A stretch of 64,000 nucleotides of DNA from Mycolicibacterium rhodesiae JS60. GTDB taxonomy: Bacteria > Actinomycetota > Actinomycetes > Mycobacteriales > Mycobacteriaceae. Shown one piece after another: positions 1-8,446 of this stretch; the stretch's first letter is position 1, and each line of letters opens with the position of its first letter. The notes beneath the pieces were generated by a model. That model did not search any database and was not told where the DNA came from. It saw nothing but the letters and a program-made list of their open reading frames with translations. The DNA lies in the NCBI GenBank assembly GCA_000230935.2, contig AGIQ01000003.1, forward strand, positions 682,001 through 746,000, written 5' to 3'. Position numbers and translations under genes: made by a program.

Positions 1-117
1 GGGCAGAAATGATGCCGCGATTCCGACAACGACGATGATCAGCGCGGGTTCCAGACCCCGCTGATGCGCAATCGCGGTGACCATTATCGCACCGACGACC
101 ACGAGAATCAGTTCCAT
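1..117 (-). CDS. Na+/H+ antiporter, N-terminal fragment (runs off the window)
   Basis: The first 39 codons of a minus-strand gene begin at an ATG at 117 and run off the left edge. The peptide starts MELILVVVGAIMVTAIAHQR, followed by GLEPALIIVVVGIAASFLP. This is two hydrophobic segments around a short polar turn, typical of the first helices of CPA1-type (NhaP/YjcE-like) sodium/proton antiporters of mycobacteria. Only the membrane entry region is present, so ion specificity cannot be judged. It lies 22 bp downstream of the end of the DNA glycosylase gene on the same strand. The family call is from memory of the N-terminal motif; membrane location is clear. Confidence 0.6.
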   Translation of the reverse strand, partial: MELILVVVGAIMVTAIAHQRGLEPALIIVVVGIAASFLP

Positions 118-139
118 GAGGGCATTCTCGCGGCAATGC

Positions 140-931
140 TCATACCTGGCAGGTCGGACACCAGAACAGGTTGCGGCCTTCGAGTTCGGCGGTCCGGATC
201 GGCGTGCCACACACTCGGCACGGCTCCCCCGCCCGCCGATAGACGTAGGTGCGGGGACGGTCCGGCCGGTAGGACGGTGCGCCGTGATCATGTTCGGGGC
301 GCACCACCACGATCTTGCCGCGGCGGACGCCGACCTTCATCAACGCGACCAGGTCGGTCCAGGCTTCGGCGAACTCATCGGCACCGACGTCGCGACCGGG
401 ACGGTACGGGTCGATGCAGTGGCGAAACAACAATTCGCTGCGGTAGACATTACCCACGCCGGCAATCACACTCTGATCCATCAGCAGCGCGCCGATAGGC
501 TTGCGGGACTTGGAAATTCGCGCCCAGGGAAGCGACGGGTCGGCGTCCCGTCGCAGCGGGTCGGGCCCGAGCCGGGCCACGATCGCCGACACCTGCGCCT
601 CGTCGATCACCTCACAGGCCGTCGGGCCACGCAGGTCGGTGCCGAATTCAGCGCCGACGACCCGCATTCGCACCTGGCCGACGGGCAGCGGCATCGGGAC
701 CGGCGCCTCGGTGAAGGTGCCGTACAACCCGAGGTGGATGTGCACGATCGGGCCGCCGTCGTAGTGATGGAACAGGTGCTTGCCCCACACCGACGCGCGG
801 GTGAACACCCGCCCGTTGAGGATCGCGGCGTCGGCAAACCGGCCCTGCGGGCTCGACACGGCCGCCGGGGCGCCGGCGAAGCGACGCTGATGCAACCGGG
901 CGAGCCGGTGAAGGGTGTGGCCTTCCGGCAC
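140..931 (-). CDS. nei1: Fpg/Nei-family DNA glycosylase (Nei1, Rv2464c-like)
   Basis: Bifunctional base-excision repair glycosylase/AP lyase for oxidised pyrimidines, 263 residues, the usual size. The N-terminus MPEGH carries the Schiff-base Pro2 and Glu3, and Lys51 sits in the WGKHL loop. The helix-two-turn-helix region is around IAGVGNVYRSELLF, and a C-terminal zinc finger has paired cysteines CRVC and CPTC. All catalytic elements are intact. It is the last gene of a run with rpiB just upstream (3-bp gap at 932-934), the same order as Rv2464c-Rv2465c in M. tuberculosis. Assignment to Nei1 rather than Nei2 rests on this context. Confidence 0.92.
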   Translation of the reverse strand: MPEGHTLHRLARLHQRRFAGAPAAVSSPQGRFADAAILNGRVFTRASVWGKHLFHHYDGGPIVHIHLGLYGTFTEAPVPMPLPVGQVRMRVVGAEFGTDLRGPTACEVIDEAQVSAIVARLGPDPLRRDADPSLPWARISKSRKPIGALLMDQSVIAGVGNVYRSELLFRHCIDPYRPGRDVGADEFAEAWTDLVALMKVGVRRGKIVVVRPEHDHGAPSYRPDRPRTYVYRRAGEPCRVCGTPIRTAELEGRNLFWCPTCQV

Positions 932-934
932 GGG

Positions 935-1414
<480 letters not shown>

Positions 1415-1440
1415 GGCCGATACTCTACTTCGGCGTCGCC

Positions 1441-2394
1441 TCAGCCCACCGTGATGGCATCCAGTCGCTGTTTGATGAACGCCGACGACGTCACCGGCGC
1501 CAGCCCGGCCACCCGCCCGATCGGCGGCGCCAGCGGCGTGATCAGCGCATCGTGATTGGCCTCGTAGAAGTAGATCAGCGAGATCAGATCCTCCTCCGGG
1601 GCGTGCGGTTGCGGCGGCAACACCCGATGCCGGCCCGACGGCCAGCGCCGTCCGCTCCAGTACTCGAGGAGGTCGCCGATGTTGATCGTCAGCGCGGCCG
1701 GGTCGTAGGGGGCATCCTCCCAGCCGCCGGCCTCGGAAAAGACTTGCAGCCCACCGGCTCCGGGCTCACGATCCAGAATGGTCACGGTGCCGAAGTCGGT
1801 GTGCGGCCCGATCCGGAACTGTCCGGGTTCAGGCTCCCCGACGACGCTGACCGGCGGATAGTGGTTGATGTTCATCGTCCAGGTAGGCCGGTCGGCCAGG
1901 CTGGCGAACGGGTTGTCGGGCAGCCCGAGCGCATGGGCCATCAGCGCCAGCAGGTCGTCGGCCAGGCGATGCATGGCCTCGGTGTATTCGCGCACCAGCG
2001 CCTGCATTTCGGCCACCTCGTTCGGCCAGACGTTGGGCGCGAACCAGATCCGGTCGACCTCGGGATCGCCGACGGCGGTCTCGGCACCCAGGCTGTAGCT
2101 CTCCTTGAGGTCGGGCGGCGTCTCGGTGCCCTCCGCGTAGGCATTGGCCTCCGCACCGGGCGCGATCCAGCCGTGGCCGCCGACCGGCACCGAGTATCGC
2201 CGCTTGACGTCATCGGGCAAGTCGAAGAACGCGCGCGACGCGGCCCGCACCCCGGCCGCCAGCTCGGGCGCGATGCCGTGACCGGTGACGAGGATGAAGC
2301 CCGCTTGCTGCAACCCCTCGTCGAGCTCGGCGGCGACGGCGTCGGCTTGGGCTCCTCCGGCATACCAGCGGGAAATATCGACGGAGGCGATCAC
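1441..2394 (-). CDS. Isopenicillin-N-synthase-like 2OG-Fe(II) oxygenase
   Basis: Non-haem iron, 2-oxoglutarate-dependent oxygenase of the IPNS-like superfamily, 317 residues. The double-stranded beta helix shows the iron-binding HTDFGT motif and a distal GRHRVLPP segment carrying the third ligand. The N-terminal DIOX_N region (VDISRWYAGG, LVTGHGIAPEL) is typical. I chose the GTG at 2394 because its GTGA overlaps the stop of the upstream deaminase, giving translational coupling; a frame-extending ATG at 2424 lies inside that gene. Its operon partners are a cytosine-deaminase-like enzyme and an NCS1 permease, so a nucleobase substrate is a reasonable inference. Thymine-type hydroxylases belong to this superfamily. 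The exact substrate is unknown. Confidence 0.8.
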   Translation of the reverse strand: MIASVDISRWYAGGAQADAVAAELDEGLQQAGFILVTGHGIAPELAAGVRAASRAFFDLPDDVKRRYSVPVGGHGWIAPGAEANAYAEGTETPPDLKESYSLGAETAVGDPEVDRIWFAPNVWPNEVAEMQALVREYTEAMHRLADDLLALMAHALGLPDNPFASLADRPTWTMNINHYPPVSVVGEPEPGQFRIGPHTDFGTVTILDREPGAGGLQVFSEAGGWEDAPYDPAALTINIGDLLEYWSGRRWPSGRHRVLPPQPHAPEEDLISLIYFYEANHDALITPLAPPIGRVAGLAPVTSSAFIKQRLDAITVG

Positions 2395-2840
2395 GTCTCG
2401 GCCACTCCGATGTCCTCGTTCCACAGTTCAGGATTCTCGGCGATGAACTCCGTCATCATGGCCGCGCAGCGCTCGTCGTCCAGCAAGGTGACGTCGATGC
2501 CGAATTCGGCCAGCCAGTCGTGGCCACCGACGAAGGTCCGGCTCTCCCCGATCAGTACCGCGCCGATGTTGAACTGCCGAACCAGCCCACTGCAGTACCA
2601 GCAGGGCGAGAGCGTGGTGACCATGATCGTCGAGCGGTAGTCCCGCTGACGGCCCGCAGCCCGGAAGGCGTCGGTCTCGGCGTGCAGTGACGGGTCACCC
2701 TGCTGCACGCGGCGGTTGCGCCCGCTGCCCAGCAGCACGCCGTCGGTGCTGAAGAGAGCTGCGCCGATCGGAATTCCGCCTTCCGCCAAGCCTTTTCGGG
2801 CCTCCTCGTAGGCAACGTCGAGCATTTCGTGAGGCGTCAT
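2391..2840 (-). CDS. Yeast-type (Fcy1-like) cytosine/nucleobase deaminase
   Basis: Zinc deaminase of the CDA fold, 149 residues. Zinc ligands are His53 and the HAE glutamate (Glu55), then the PCWYC motif (Cys80, Cys83). The C-terminal segment LLDDERCAAMM and PELWNEDIG closely resembles the lid of fungal cytosine deaminase Fcy1, unlike the amidohydrolase CodA usual in bacteria. The ATG at 2840 overlaps the permease stop (ATGA), and the stop overlaps the oxygenase GTG. Probable reaction: cytosine (or a substituted cytosine) to the corresponding uracil plus ammonia in the cytosol. Coupling to a purine-cytosine-type permease supports this. Guanine or creatinine-type substrates are less likely. 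Confidence 0.82.
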   Translation of the reverse strand: MTPHEMLDVAYEEARKGLAEGGIPIGAALFSTDGVLLGSGRNRRVQQGDPSLHAETDAFRAAGRQRDYRSTIMVTTLSPCWYCSGLVRQFNIGAVLIGESRTFVGGHDWLAEFGIDVTLLDDERCAAMMTEFIAENPELWNEDIGVAET

Positions 2841-4237
2841 ACGTGTGCGCGTTCGGCGGCGATCTTCGATCGGCATAGCACAAGATAACTCGCGCCGGCG
2901 ATGAGGAAACCCACGAAGAAGGTGATGTCGCCGAGCTGCGGCACCGCCCGCACGACGTAGCCGGAGAAGATCTCCTGGTTGCAGAACAGCAGCACCGACA
3001 CCACCAAGCCGAGGGCGAACGACAGCAGGCCACCCCAGTTCGCATAGCTGCGGTCGTAGAGATAGCCCGAGATGGTCTGGCCGCGCCGCAGGTATTGGTC
3101 GGCGAAGACCACACCAAGCCACGGCCCGATCCAGTACGCGATGACCAGAAGGAACGCTTCGTAGCTGTGCGCGGCGTCGGGCAGCGCCCACCACGCGATC
3201 GCGAACCCGGCTACACCGAAGAACACCGTGACCAGGGCCCGGGCGATGTGGGCAGGCAGTTTGATCCCGATCGTCACGAAAGCCATTGCGCCCGAATAGA
3301 TGTTGATCGAATTTGCCGCAATCGCACCAATCGCGATCGCCAACAACGTCGCCTTGGCCAACAGCGACGGCAGCTCACTGGTGAACGATCCCGTGGGATC
3401 GCCCAGGCTGGCCTCGCCGGTGGTCACCGAGGCAGCGCCGACGACTTCGAGTACGAAGCAGGACAGAAACAACCCGGCCGAGGCGTACAGGCCGGTGGCC
3501 GCCGTCGACACCGTCGACGGCAGGTAGCGGGTGTAGTCCGCCGCATACGGCGTCCAGCCAGCGGCGTACCCGAACGCGGTGCCGACCGTCAGCAGGAATC
3601 CGCCGAGACCGCCGACGCCACCGGTCGGCGCCGCCGCAGCGAGATCAGCATGGGCGAAGATCGCGACCGAAGCGGCCACGAACACCACGGCAAGTACCGG
3701 GAACGACCATCGCTCGAAAGCCTGTACCAGGTTGTGCCCGAAGAACGCGAACCCGGTCTGCAGCAACACGATGATGATCAGGCCGATGAGCGGCGAAAAG
3801 CCGAACAGCGTGCTGAGCGCAAACGCGCCGCTGACGCTGTTGGTGGCGAACCAGCCGACGCCCGCCGTGACCGACATCAGCCCCGCGGGCAGCGCGTTGC
3901 CCTTGAAGCCGAATGCCATTCGCCCAAGCACCATCTGCGGCACACCGTGCAGCGGACCGCGAGCGGAGAGGAAATAGTGCGCAATCGCACCCAGTCCGGT
4001 GCCGACGGCGATGCCAACGACGGCCTGCCAGAAGCTCATCCCGAAGGCCAGCACGGCCAGCATGCCGACGAAGATCGTCGCGAATTCGAGGTTCGGCGAG
4101 GTCCACGTCCAGAACAGCTGGTGTGGCTTGCCATGTCGGTCGGCTTCGGCGATGAACTCGTTACCGCCCGGTTCGACCGCCACGATCCGATCGCGGTAGG
4201 AACCGTCGGTGCTGGGCTCGGCGACTGACATGGACAT
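2837..4237 (-). CDS. NCS1 family purine-cytosine permease
   Basis: Inner-membrane nucleobase:cation symporter, about 466 residues with roughly 12 hydrophobic segments. A hydrophilic N-terminus precedes the first helix (LEFATIFVGMLAVLAFG). The conserved GWFATNSVSGAFALS and ANSINIYSGAM regions of the NCS1 family are visible. The ATG at 4237 (or the second ATG at 4231) fits the family start; the frame stays open upstream but encodes low-complexity sequence. It is first in a three-gene coupled set (permease, deaminase, 2OG oxygenase). The set sits between Rv2466c and rpiB orthologues, which are adjacent in M. tuberculosis. Confidence 0.88.
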   Translation of the reverse strand: MSMSVAEPSTDGSYRDRIVAVEPGGNEFIAEADRHGKPHQLFWTWTSPNLEFATIFVGMLAVLAFGMSFWQAVVGIAVGTGLGAIAHYFLSARGPLHGVPQMVLGRMAFGFKGNALPAGLMSVTAGVGWFATNSVSGAFALSTLFGFSPLIGLIIIVLLQTGFAFFGHNLVQAFERWSFPVLAVVFVAASVAIFAHADLAAAAPTGGVGGLGGFLLTVGTAFGYAAGWTPYAADYTRYLPSTVSTAATGLYASAGLFLSCFVLEVVGAASVTTGEASLGDPTGSFTSELPSLLAKATLLAIAIGAIAANSINIYSGAMAFVTIGIKLPAHIARALVTVFFGVAGFAIAWWALPDAAHSYEAFLLVIAYWIGPWLGVVFADQYLRRGQTISGYLYDRSYANWGGLLSFALGLVVSVLLFCNQEIFSGYVVRAVPQLGDITFFVGFLIAGASYLVLCRSKIAAERAHV

Positions 4238-4290
4238 ACCGTCGCCTGCCGTTCGCGAACCCGCAACCGGAACGTGGCGGGGGAGAAAAT

Positions 4291-4899
4291 CTAATCGAAC
4301 TGCGGCGCTTCGGTCCGGCTTCGCTTGAGCTCCCAGAAGTGCGGGTACGACGCCAAAATCACCGATGCGTCCCACAATTTGCCGGCTTCCTCGCCGCGCG
4401 GGATGCGGGACAGCACCGGGCCGAAGAAGGCAACGCCGTTGATGTGGATGGTCGGGGTCCCGACGTCCTCGCCGACGGCATCCATGCCTTCGTGGTGACT
4501 CTTGCGCAGGGCGTCGTCGTACCTGTCGGTGCTAGCGGCCTCGGCGAGTTCGGCGGGCAGCCCCACCTCGGCCAGCGACTCCCTGATCACGACGTCGAAG
4601 TCATCATTGCCCTGGCCGTGGATGCGGGTGCCCATCGCGGTGTAGAGCGGCGAGAGTACCTCGCGGCCGTGCGCCTGCTCGGCGGCGATAGCGACCCGGA
4701 CCGGTCCCCAGGCCTTCTTCATCATCTCGAGGTACCCCTCGGGAAGGTCGCGGCCCTCGTTGAGGACGGCCAGGCTCATCACCCGGAAGTCGACGTCGAT
4801 ATCGCGGACCTTCTCGACCTCGAGAATCCAGCGCGAGGTGATCCAACACCAAGGGCACAGCGGGTCGAACCAGAAACCAGCGACAGACTTCTCGGACAT
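4291..4899 (-). CDS. Mycothiol-dependent DsbA-like oxidoreductase (Rv2466c-like)
   Basis: Thioredoxin-fold protein of the DsbA/2-hydroxychromene isomerase group, 202 residues. The active site is CPWC (Cys15, Cys18) right after the first strand (GFWFDPLCPWCW), and a cis-proline region (DVGTPTIHING) follows. The M. tuberculosis orthologue is a mycothiol-dependent nitroreductase in the SigH oxidative-stress regulon. Cytosolic, no signal peptide. A strong Shine-Dalgarno (GGGAGGAG) precedes the ATG at 4899, and a SigH-type promoter lies about 40 bp further up. A role in thiol-disulfide defence and prodrug reduction is inferred from the family. Confidence 0.92.
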   Translation of the reverse strand: MSEKSVAGFWFDPLCPWCWITSRWILEVEKVRDIDVDFRVMSLAVLNEGRDLPEGYLEMMKKAWGPVRVAIAAEQAHGREVLSPLYTAMGTRIHGQGNDDFDVVIRESLAEVGLPAELAEAASTDRYDDALRKSHHEGMDAVGEDVGTPTIHINGVAFFGPVLSRIPRGEEAGKLWDASVILASYPHFWELKRSRTEAPQFD

Positions 4900-4936
4900 G
4901 AGGCTCCTCCCGGCGATGGACGCAGACCTTCAACTC

Positions 4937-4962
4937 AACTCACCCCGATAGAACACTGTTCC
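4937..4962 (-). promoter_or_regulatory. SigH-type promoter of the Rv2466c-like gene
   Basis: On the minus strand GGAACA (4962-4957) is followed after exactly 17 bp by GTT (4939-4937). This fits the SigH consensus of GGAAY and GTT separated by 16-20 bp. It lies about 38 bp upstream of the start codon at 4899, leaving a short leader with a good Shine-Dalgarno. The orthologue is a known SigH target. Seen directly as sequence; the sigma factor assignment is inferred. Confidence 0.7.
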
Positions 4963-5076
4963 CGCTTGGCGGCGCCAACAACACGAAGTTGGGCACGGGG
5001 CCCGGGGCACGCATAGGTGGCAATTCTTGACCCAACCGTGGCGCAGTTGTGACCACTGTGCACCAGTGTTCCATGA

Positions 5077-5433
5077 GTGATTGGTGTGATTCGAGTAGTG
5101 ACCGCCGCCGCGTTCGTCGCAGGCGCAACCGCAATGGCAGCGCCGGCCCATGCCGACCCTGTCGACGACGCCTTTATCGCCGCCCTCAACCAGGCCGGCA
5201 TCCACTACGACAACGCCGACGCCGCCACGCAGCTGGCGAAGTCCGTCTGCCCGCAGTTGGTCGGGCCGGGCAAGTCGTTCGGGATGGCTGTGGCCAAGGT
5301 GCAGGGCGGTGGCGTCCCGCCCCAGATGGCGGCCTTCTTCGCCGGCATGGCGGTGAAGCTCTACTGCCCGGCGATGATGAAGTCGGTCACCAACGGAACC
5401 TTCTTCGACTGGATCCAGGCCCCGCACATGTAG
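5077..5433 (+). CDS. DUF732 small secreted protein
   Basis: A 118-residue exported protein. An N-terminal signal peptide (VVTAAAFVAGATAMAAPAHA) has an AHA cleavage site near residue 26. The mature chain (DPVDDAFIAALNQAGI...) is the DUF732 pattern common in mycobacteria, with two cysteines (VCPQL and LYCPAM) likely forming a disulfide. No function is established for the family. It stands alone between the divergent Rv2466c-like gene and pepN, 25 bp before pepN, so it may share a transcript with pepN. The ATG at 5077 starts directly before the hydrophobic core. A domain of this kind is not in the corresponding M. tuberculosis interval as I recall it. Confidence 0.85.
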   Translation: MIGVIRVVTAAAFVAGATAMAAPAHADPVDDAFIAALNQAGIHYDNADAATQLAKSVCPQLVGPGKSFGMAVAKVQGGGVPPQMAAFFAGMAVKLYCPAMMKSVTNGTFFDWIQAPHM

Positions 5434-5458
5434 CTGGGCGTGCCGCTAGGTTATTGAT

Positions 5459-8029
5459 GTGGCACTTCCCAACCTCACTCGTGACGAGGCCATCGAGCGC
5501 GCTGCTCTGGTCACCGTCGGCAACTACCGGATCGTTCTCGACCTCACGACCGGCGAGACGACATTCCGGTCCACCACGACCGTCGAATTCGAGGCGCTCC
5601 CCGGCGCCGACACCGTCATCGACCTGGCCGCCGAGACCGTGCACAGCGCGGTCCTCAACGGCGTCGACATCGACGTGTCAGGGTATGACGAGTCCACCGG
5701 CATTTCGCTGGAGGGGCTGGCCAAGACCAACGTTCTGGTCGTTGACGCCGACTGCCGCTTCTCCAACACCGGCGAGGGCCTGCACCGCTTCGTCGACCCC
5801 GTCGACAGCGAGGTCTATCTGTACTCGCAGTTCGAAACCGCCGACGCCAAGCGGATGTTCGCCTGCTTCGACCAGCCCGACCTCAAGGCCACCTTCGACG
5901 TGACGGTCACCGCGCCGTCGCACTGGCAAGTGATCTCCAACGGCGCGACCGTCTCGGCCGAGGAAGAGGGCAAGGTCAAGGTCCACACCTTCGCCACCAC
6001 CCCGAAGATGAGCACCTACCTGGTGGCGCTGATCGCCGGACCGTACGCGCGCTGGGACGACGTCTACACCGACGAGCACGGCGAGATCCCGCTGGGCCTG
6101 TTCTGCCGGTCGTCGCTGGCCGAGTATATGGATGCCGAGCGGCTGTTCACCGAAACCAAGCAGGGCTTCGGCTTCTATCACCAGAACTTCGGTGTGCCGT
6201 ATGCGTTCGGCAAGTACGACCAGTTGTTCGTGCCCGAATTCAACGCCGGCGCAATGGAAAACGCCGGCGCGGTGACGTTTCTGGAGGACTACGTCTTCCG
6301 GTCCAAGGTCACTCGGTACAGCTACGAGCGCCGGGCCGAGACCGTGCTGCACGAGATGGCGCACATGTGGTTCGGCGACCTGGTGACGATGACGTGGTGG
6401 GACGACCTGTGGCTCAACGAGTCGTTCGCCACGTTCGCCTCGGTGCTCTGCCAGGCCGAGGCCACCGAGTACGACCAGGCATGGACCACGTTCGCCAACG
6501 TGGAGAAGTCGTGGGCCTACCGCCAGGACCAGCTGCCGTCGACCCACCCGGTGGCCGCGGACATCCCCGACCTGCACGCCGTCGAGGTGAACTTCGACGG
6601 CATCACCTACGCCAAGGGCGCCAGCGTGCTCAAGCAGCTCGTCGCCTACGTCGGGCTGGAGCACTTCCTGGCCGGCCTGCGTGACTACTTCGCCGCGCAC
6701 GCCTTCGACAACGCGACATTCGACGACCTGCTGGGTGCGTTGGAGAAGGCGTCGGGCCGCGATCTGTCCGACTGGGGTCGGCAGTGGCTCAAGACCACCG
6801 GATTGAACACGCTGCGCGCCGACTTCGACGTCGACGCCGACGGCAAATTCACCCGCTTCGCGATCGCACAGGGCGGCGCCGCACCTGGGGCCGGCGAGAC
6901 CCGGGTGCACCGGCTCGCGGTCGGTATCTACGACGACGACCCGACGACGGGCAAGTTGGTGCGGGTCCATCGCGAGGAACTGGACCTGGCCGGAGCTTCG
7001 ACTGAAGTTCCTGCGCTGCAGGGACTTTCGCGTGGAAAGCTGATCCTGGTCAACGATGACGACCTGACCTACTGCTCGCTGCGGTTGGACCCGGACTCGC
7101 TACGGACGGCCCTGAGCCGGATCGCCGATATCGAGGAGCCGCTCCCCCGCACGCTGGTGTGGTCGGCGGCGTGGGAGATGACCCGCGATGCGGAGCTGCC
7201 CGCCCGCGACTTCGTCGCGCTGGTGATGAGCGGGGTCCAGGCCGAGACCGAGGTCGGTGTGGCGCAGCGGCTGCTTCTGCAGGCGCAGACCGCGCTGAAC
7301 TCCTACGCCGACCCGGCGTGGGCGTGCGCCAACGGCTGGCCCGCGTTCGCCGACCGGCTGCTCGATCTGGCGCGTGAGTCGTCCCCGGGCTCGGATCACC
7401 AACTGGCGTTCATCAACGCGCTGTGCACGTCGGTGCTGCAGCTACACCACGTGGCGGTGCTGGCGACCTTGCTGGACAACGAGCCAGCCGAGGTGAACCT
7501 CCCGGGGCTGGTCATCGACACCGATCTGCGCTGGCGGATCGTCACCGCGCTGGCCGCCTCCGGTGACCTCGACGGTGACGGACCCGAGACACCGTTCCTC
7601 GACGCCGAGGCGCAGACCGATCCGACGGCTGCCGGTCGCCGTCACGCCGCCGCCGCCGCGGCGGCCCGCCCACAGGCCGCGGTCAAGGAAGCCGCGTGGC
7701 AACAGGTGATCGAGGACGACACCCTGGCCAACATCACCGCACGCTCGATCATCGGCGGGTTCGTCCAGCCCGGGCAGAGCGCCCTGCTGCAGCCGTTCAC
7801 CGAGCGCTACTTCACGGCGATCCCCGGAGTGTGGGAGCGTCGGTCCAGCGAGGTGGCGCAGACGGTGGTGATCGGCCTGTACCCGTCCTGGGACATCAGC
7901 GAAGAGGCGTTGGCTGCCGCGGACACGTTCCTGTCCGGGGAACTGCCGTCGGCGCTGCGCAGGCTGGTCCTCGAAGGCCGGGCCGGTACCGAACGCGCAC
8001 TGAAAGCGCGCGCCTTCGACGCCGGCTGA
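5459..8029 (+). CDS. pepN: Aminopeptidase N (M1 family)
   Basis: Zinc metallopeptidase removing N-terminal residues from peptides, 856 residues as usual for actinobacterial PepN. The substrate-anchoring GAMEN motif is near residue 263 and HEMAH (first zinc ligands and catalytic Glu) near residue 298. The third ligand Glu lies in the WLNESFA motif about 18 residues on. An ERAP1-type C-terminal helical domain follows. GTG at 5459 is the start; the ATG two bases before is in another frame. No signal peptide, so cytosolic. Synteny with Rv2467 is kept. Confidence 0.96.
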   Translation: MALPNLTRDEAIERAALVTVGNYRIVLDLTTGETTFRSTTTVEFEALPGADTVIDLAAETVHSAVLNGVDIDVSGYDESTGISLEGLAKTNVLVVDADCRFSNTGEGLHRFVDPVDSEVYLYSQFETADAKRMFACFDQPDLKATFDVTVTAPSHWQVISNGATVSAEEEGKVKVHTFATTPKMSTYLVALIAGPYARWDDVYTDEHGEIPLGLFCRSSLAEYMDAERLFTETKQGFGFYHQNFGVPYAFGKYDQLFVPEFNAGAMENAGAVTFLEDYVFRSKVTRYSYERRAETVLHEMAHMWFGDLVTMTWWDDLWLNESFATFASVLCQAEATEYDQAWTTFANVEKSWAYRQDQLPSTHPVAADIPDLHAVEVNFDGITYAKGASVLKQLVAYVGLEHFLAGLRDYFAAHAFDNATFDDLLGALEKASGRDLSDWGRQWLKTTGLNTLRADFDVDADGKFTRFAIAQGGAAPGAGETRVHRLAVGIYDDDPTTGKLVRVHREELDLAGASTEVPALQGLSRGKLILVNDDDLTYCSLRLDPDSLRTALSRIADIEEPLPRTLVWSAAWEMTRDAELPARDFVALVMSGVQAETEVGVAQRLLLQAQTALNSYADPAWACANGWPAFADRLLDLARESSPGSDHQLAFINALCTSVLQLHHVAVLATLLDNEPAEVNLPGLVIDTDLRWRIVTALAASGDLDGDGPETPFLDAEAQTDPTAAGRRHAAAAAAARPQAAVKEAAWQQVIEDDTLANITARSIIGGFVQPGQSALLQPFTERYFTAIPGVWERRSSEVAQTVVIGLYPSWDISEEALAAADTFLSGELPSALRRLVLEGRAGTERALKARAFDAG

Positions 8030-8052
8030 CCTCGCGCTGCCATGATCACGCC

Positions 8053-8391
8053 ATGGCGGCCAAGAACACCCGGCGAGCACGTGCGGCGCGCAGGCGCACC
8101 AGACGCGTCAAGGCCGTCGTCAACGATCTGACCGAGGAGCAGTGGACCGCGCTCAAAGATGCCTGGAACGGCTGCGCATATTGCGGGGCCCGGGGCACGC
8201 CGCTGCAGCGGGATTGCGTGATGGCGATCTCCCGTGGCGGTAGATACACCGTCGACAACGTCGTGCCCGCCTGCGCTGCCTGCAACGCCAGCAAGTGCAA
8301 TGCCGAAGTCACCGGCTGGATGCGGCGCAAACGCCTCGACGAACGCGGCTTCCTCGAGCGGTACGTCAGCATCCGCGTGCAGCTTTTGTGA
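8053..8391 (+). CDS. Small HNH endonuclease-domain protein
   Basis: A 112-residue protein. Its N-terminus is very basic (ARAARRRTRRVK), and a zinc-binding HNH module uses CAYC and CAAC knuckles around residues 38 and 77. The central segment is RDCVMAISRGGRYTVDNVVPA, in which the usual D/H-H pair is represented by D and V..., so catalytic competence is uncertain. It lies 23 bp after pepN on the same strand and converges on the DUF5130 gene. The start ATG at 8053 was preferred over far-upstream frame extension inside pepN. Possibly a structure-specific nuclease or DNA-binding protein; no specific role is known. Confidence 0.75.
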   Translation: MAAKNTRRARAARRRTRRVKAVVNDLTEEQWTALKDAWNGCAYCGARGTPLQRDCVMAISRGGRYTVDNVVPACAACNASKCNAEVTGWMRRKRLDERGFLERYVSIRVQLL

Positions 8392-8438
8392 TTTCGGCGC
8401 GTTTTCGTTCGCTGAGCGAACGTTTGCGCGCCGAAATC
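8390..8438. terminator. Long compound hairpin between convergent genes
   Basis: GATTTCGGCGCG (8390-8401) pairs perfectly with CGCGCCGAAATC (8427-8438). Inside the loop CGTTCGC (8406-8412) pairs with GCGAACG (8416-8422). The structure begins within the stop codon of the HNH gene and ends 9 bp before the stop of the convergent DUF5130 gene. It is therefore placed to act as a bidirectional terminator. It has no U-tract, as is common in mycobacteria. Confidence 0.65.
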
Positions 8439-8446
8439 GCTGGGAT

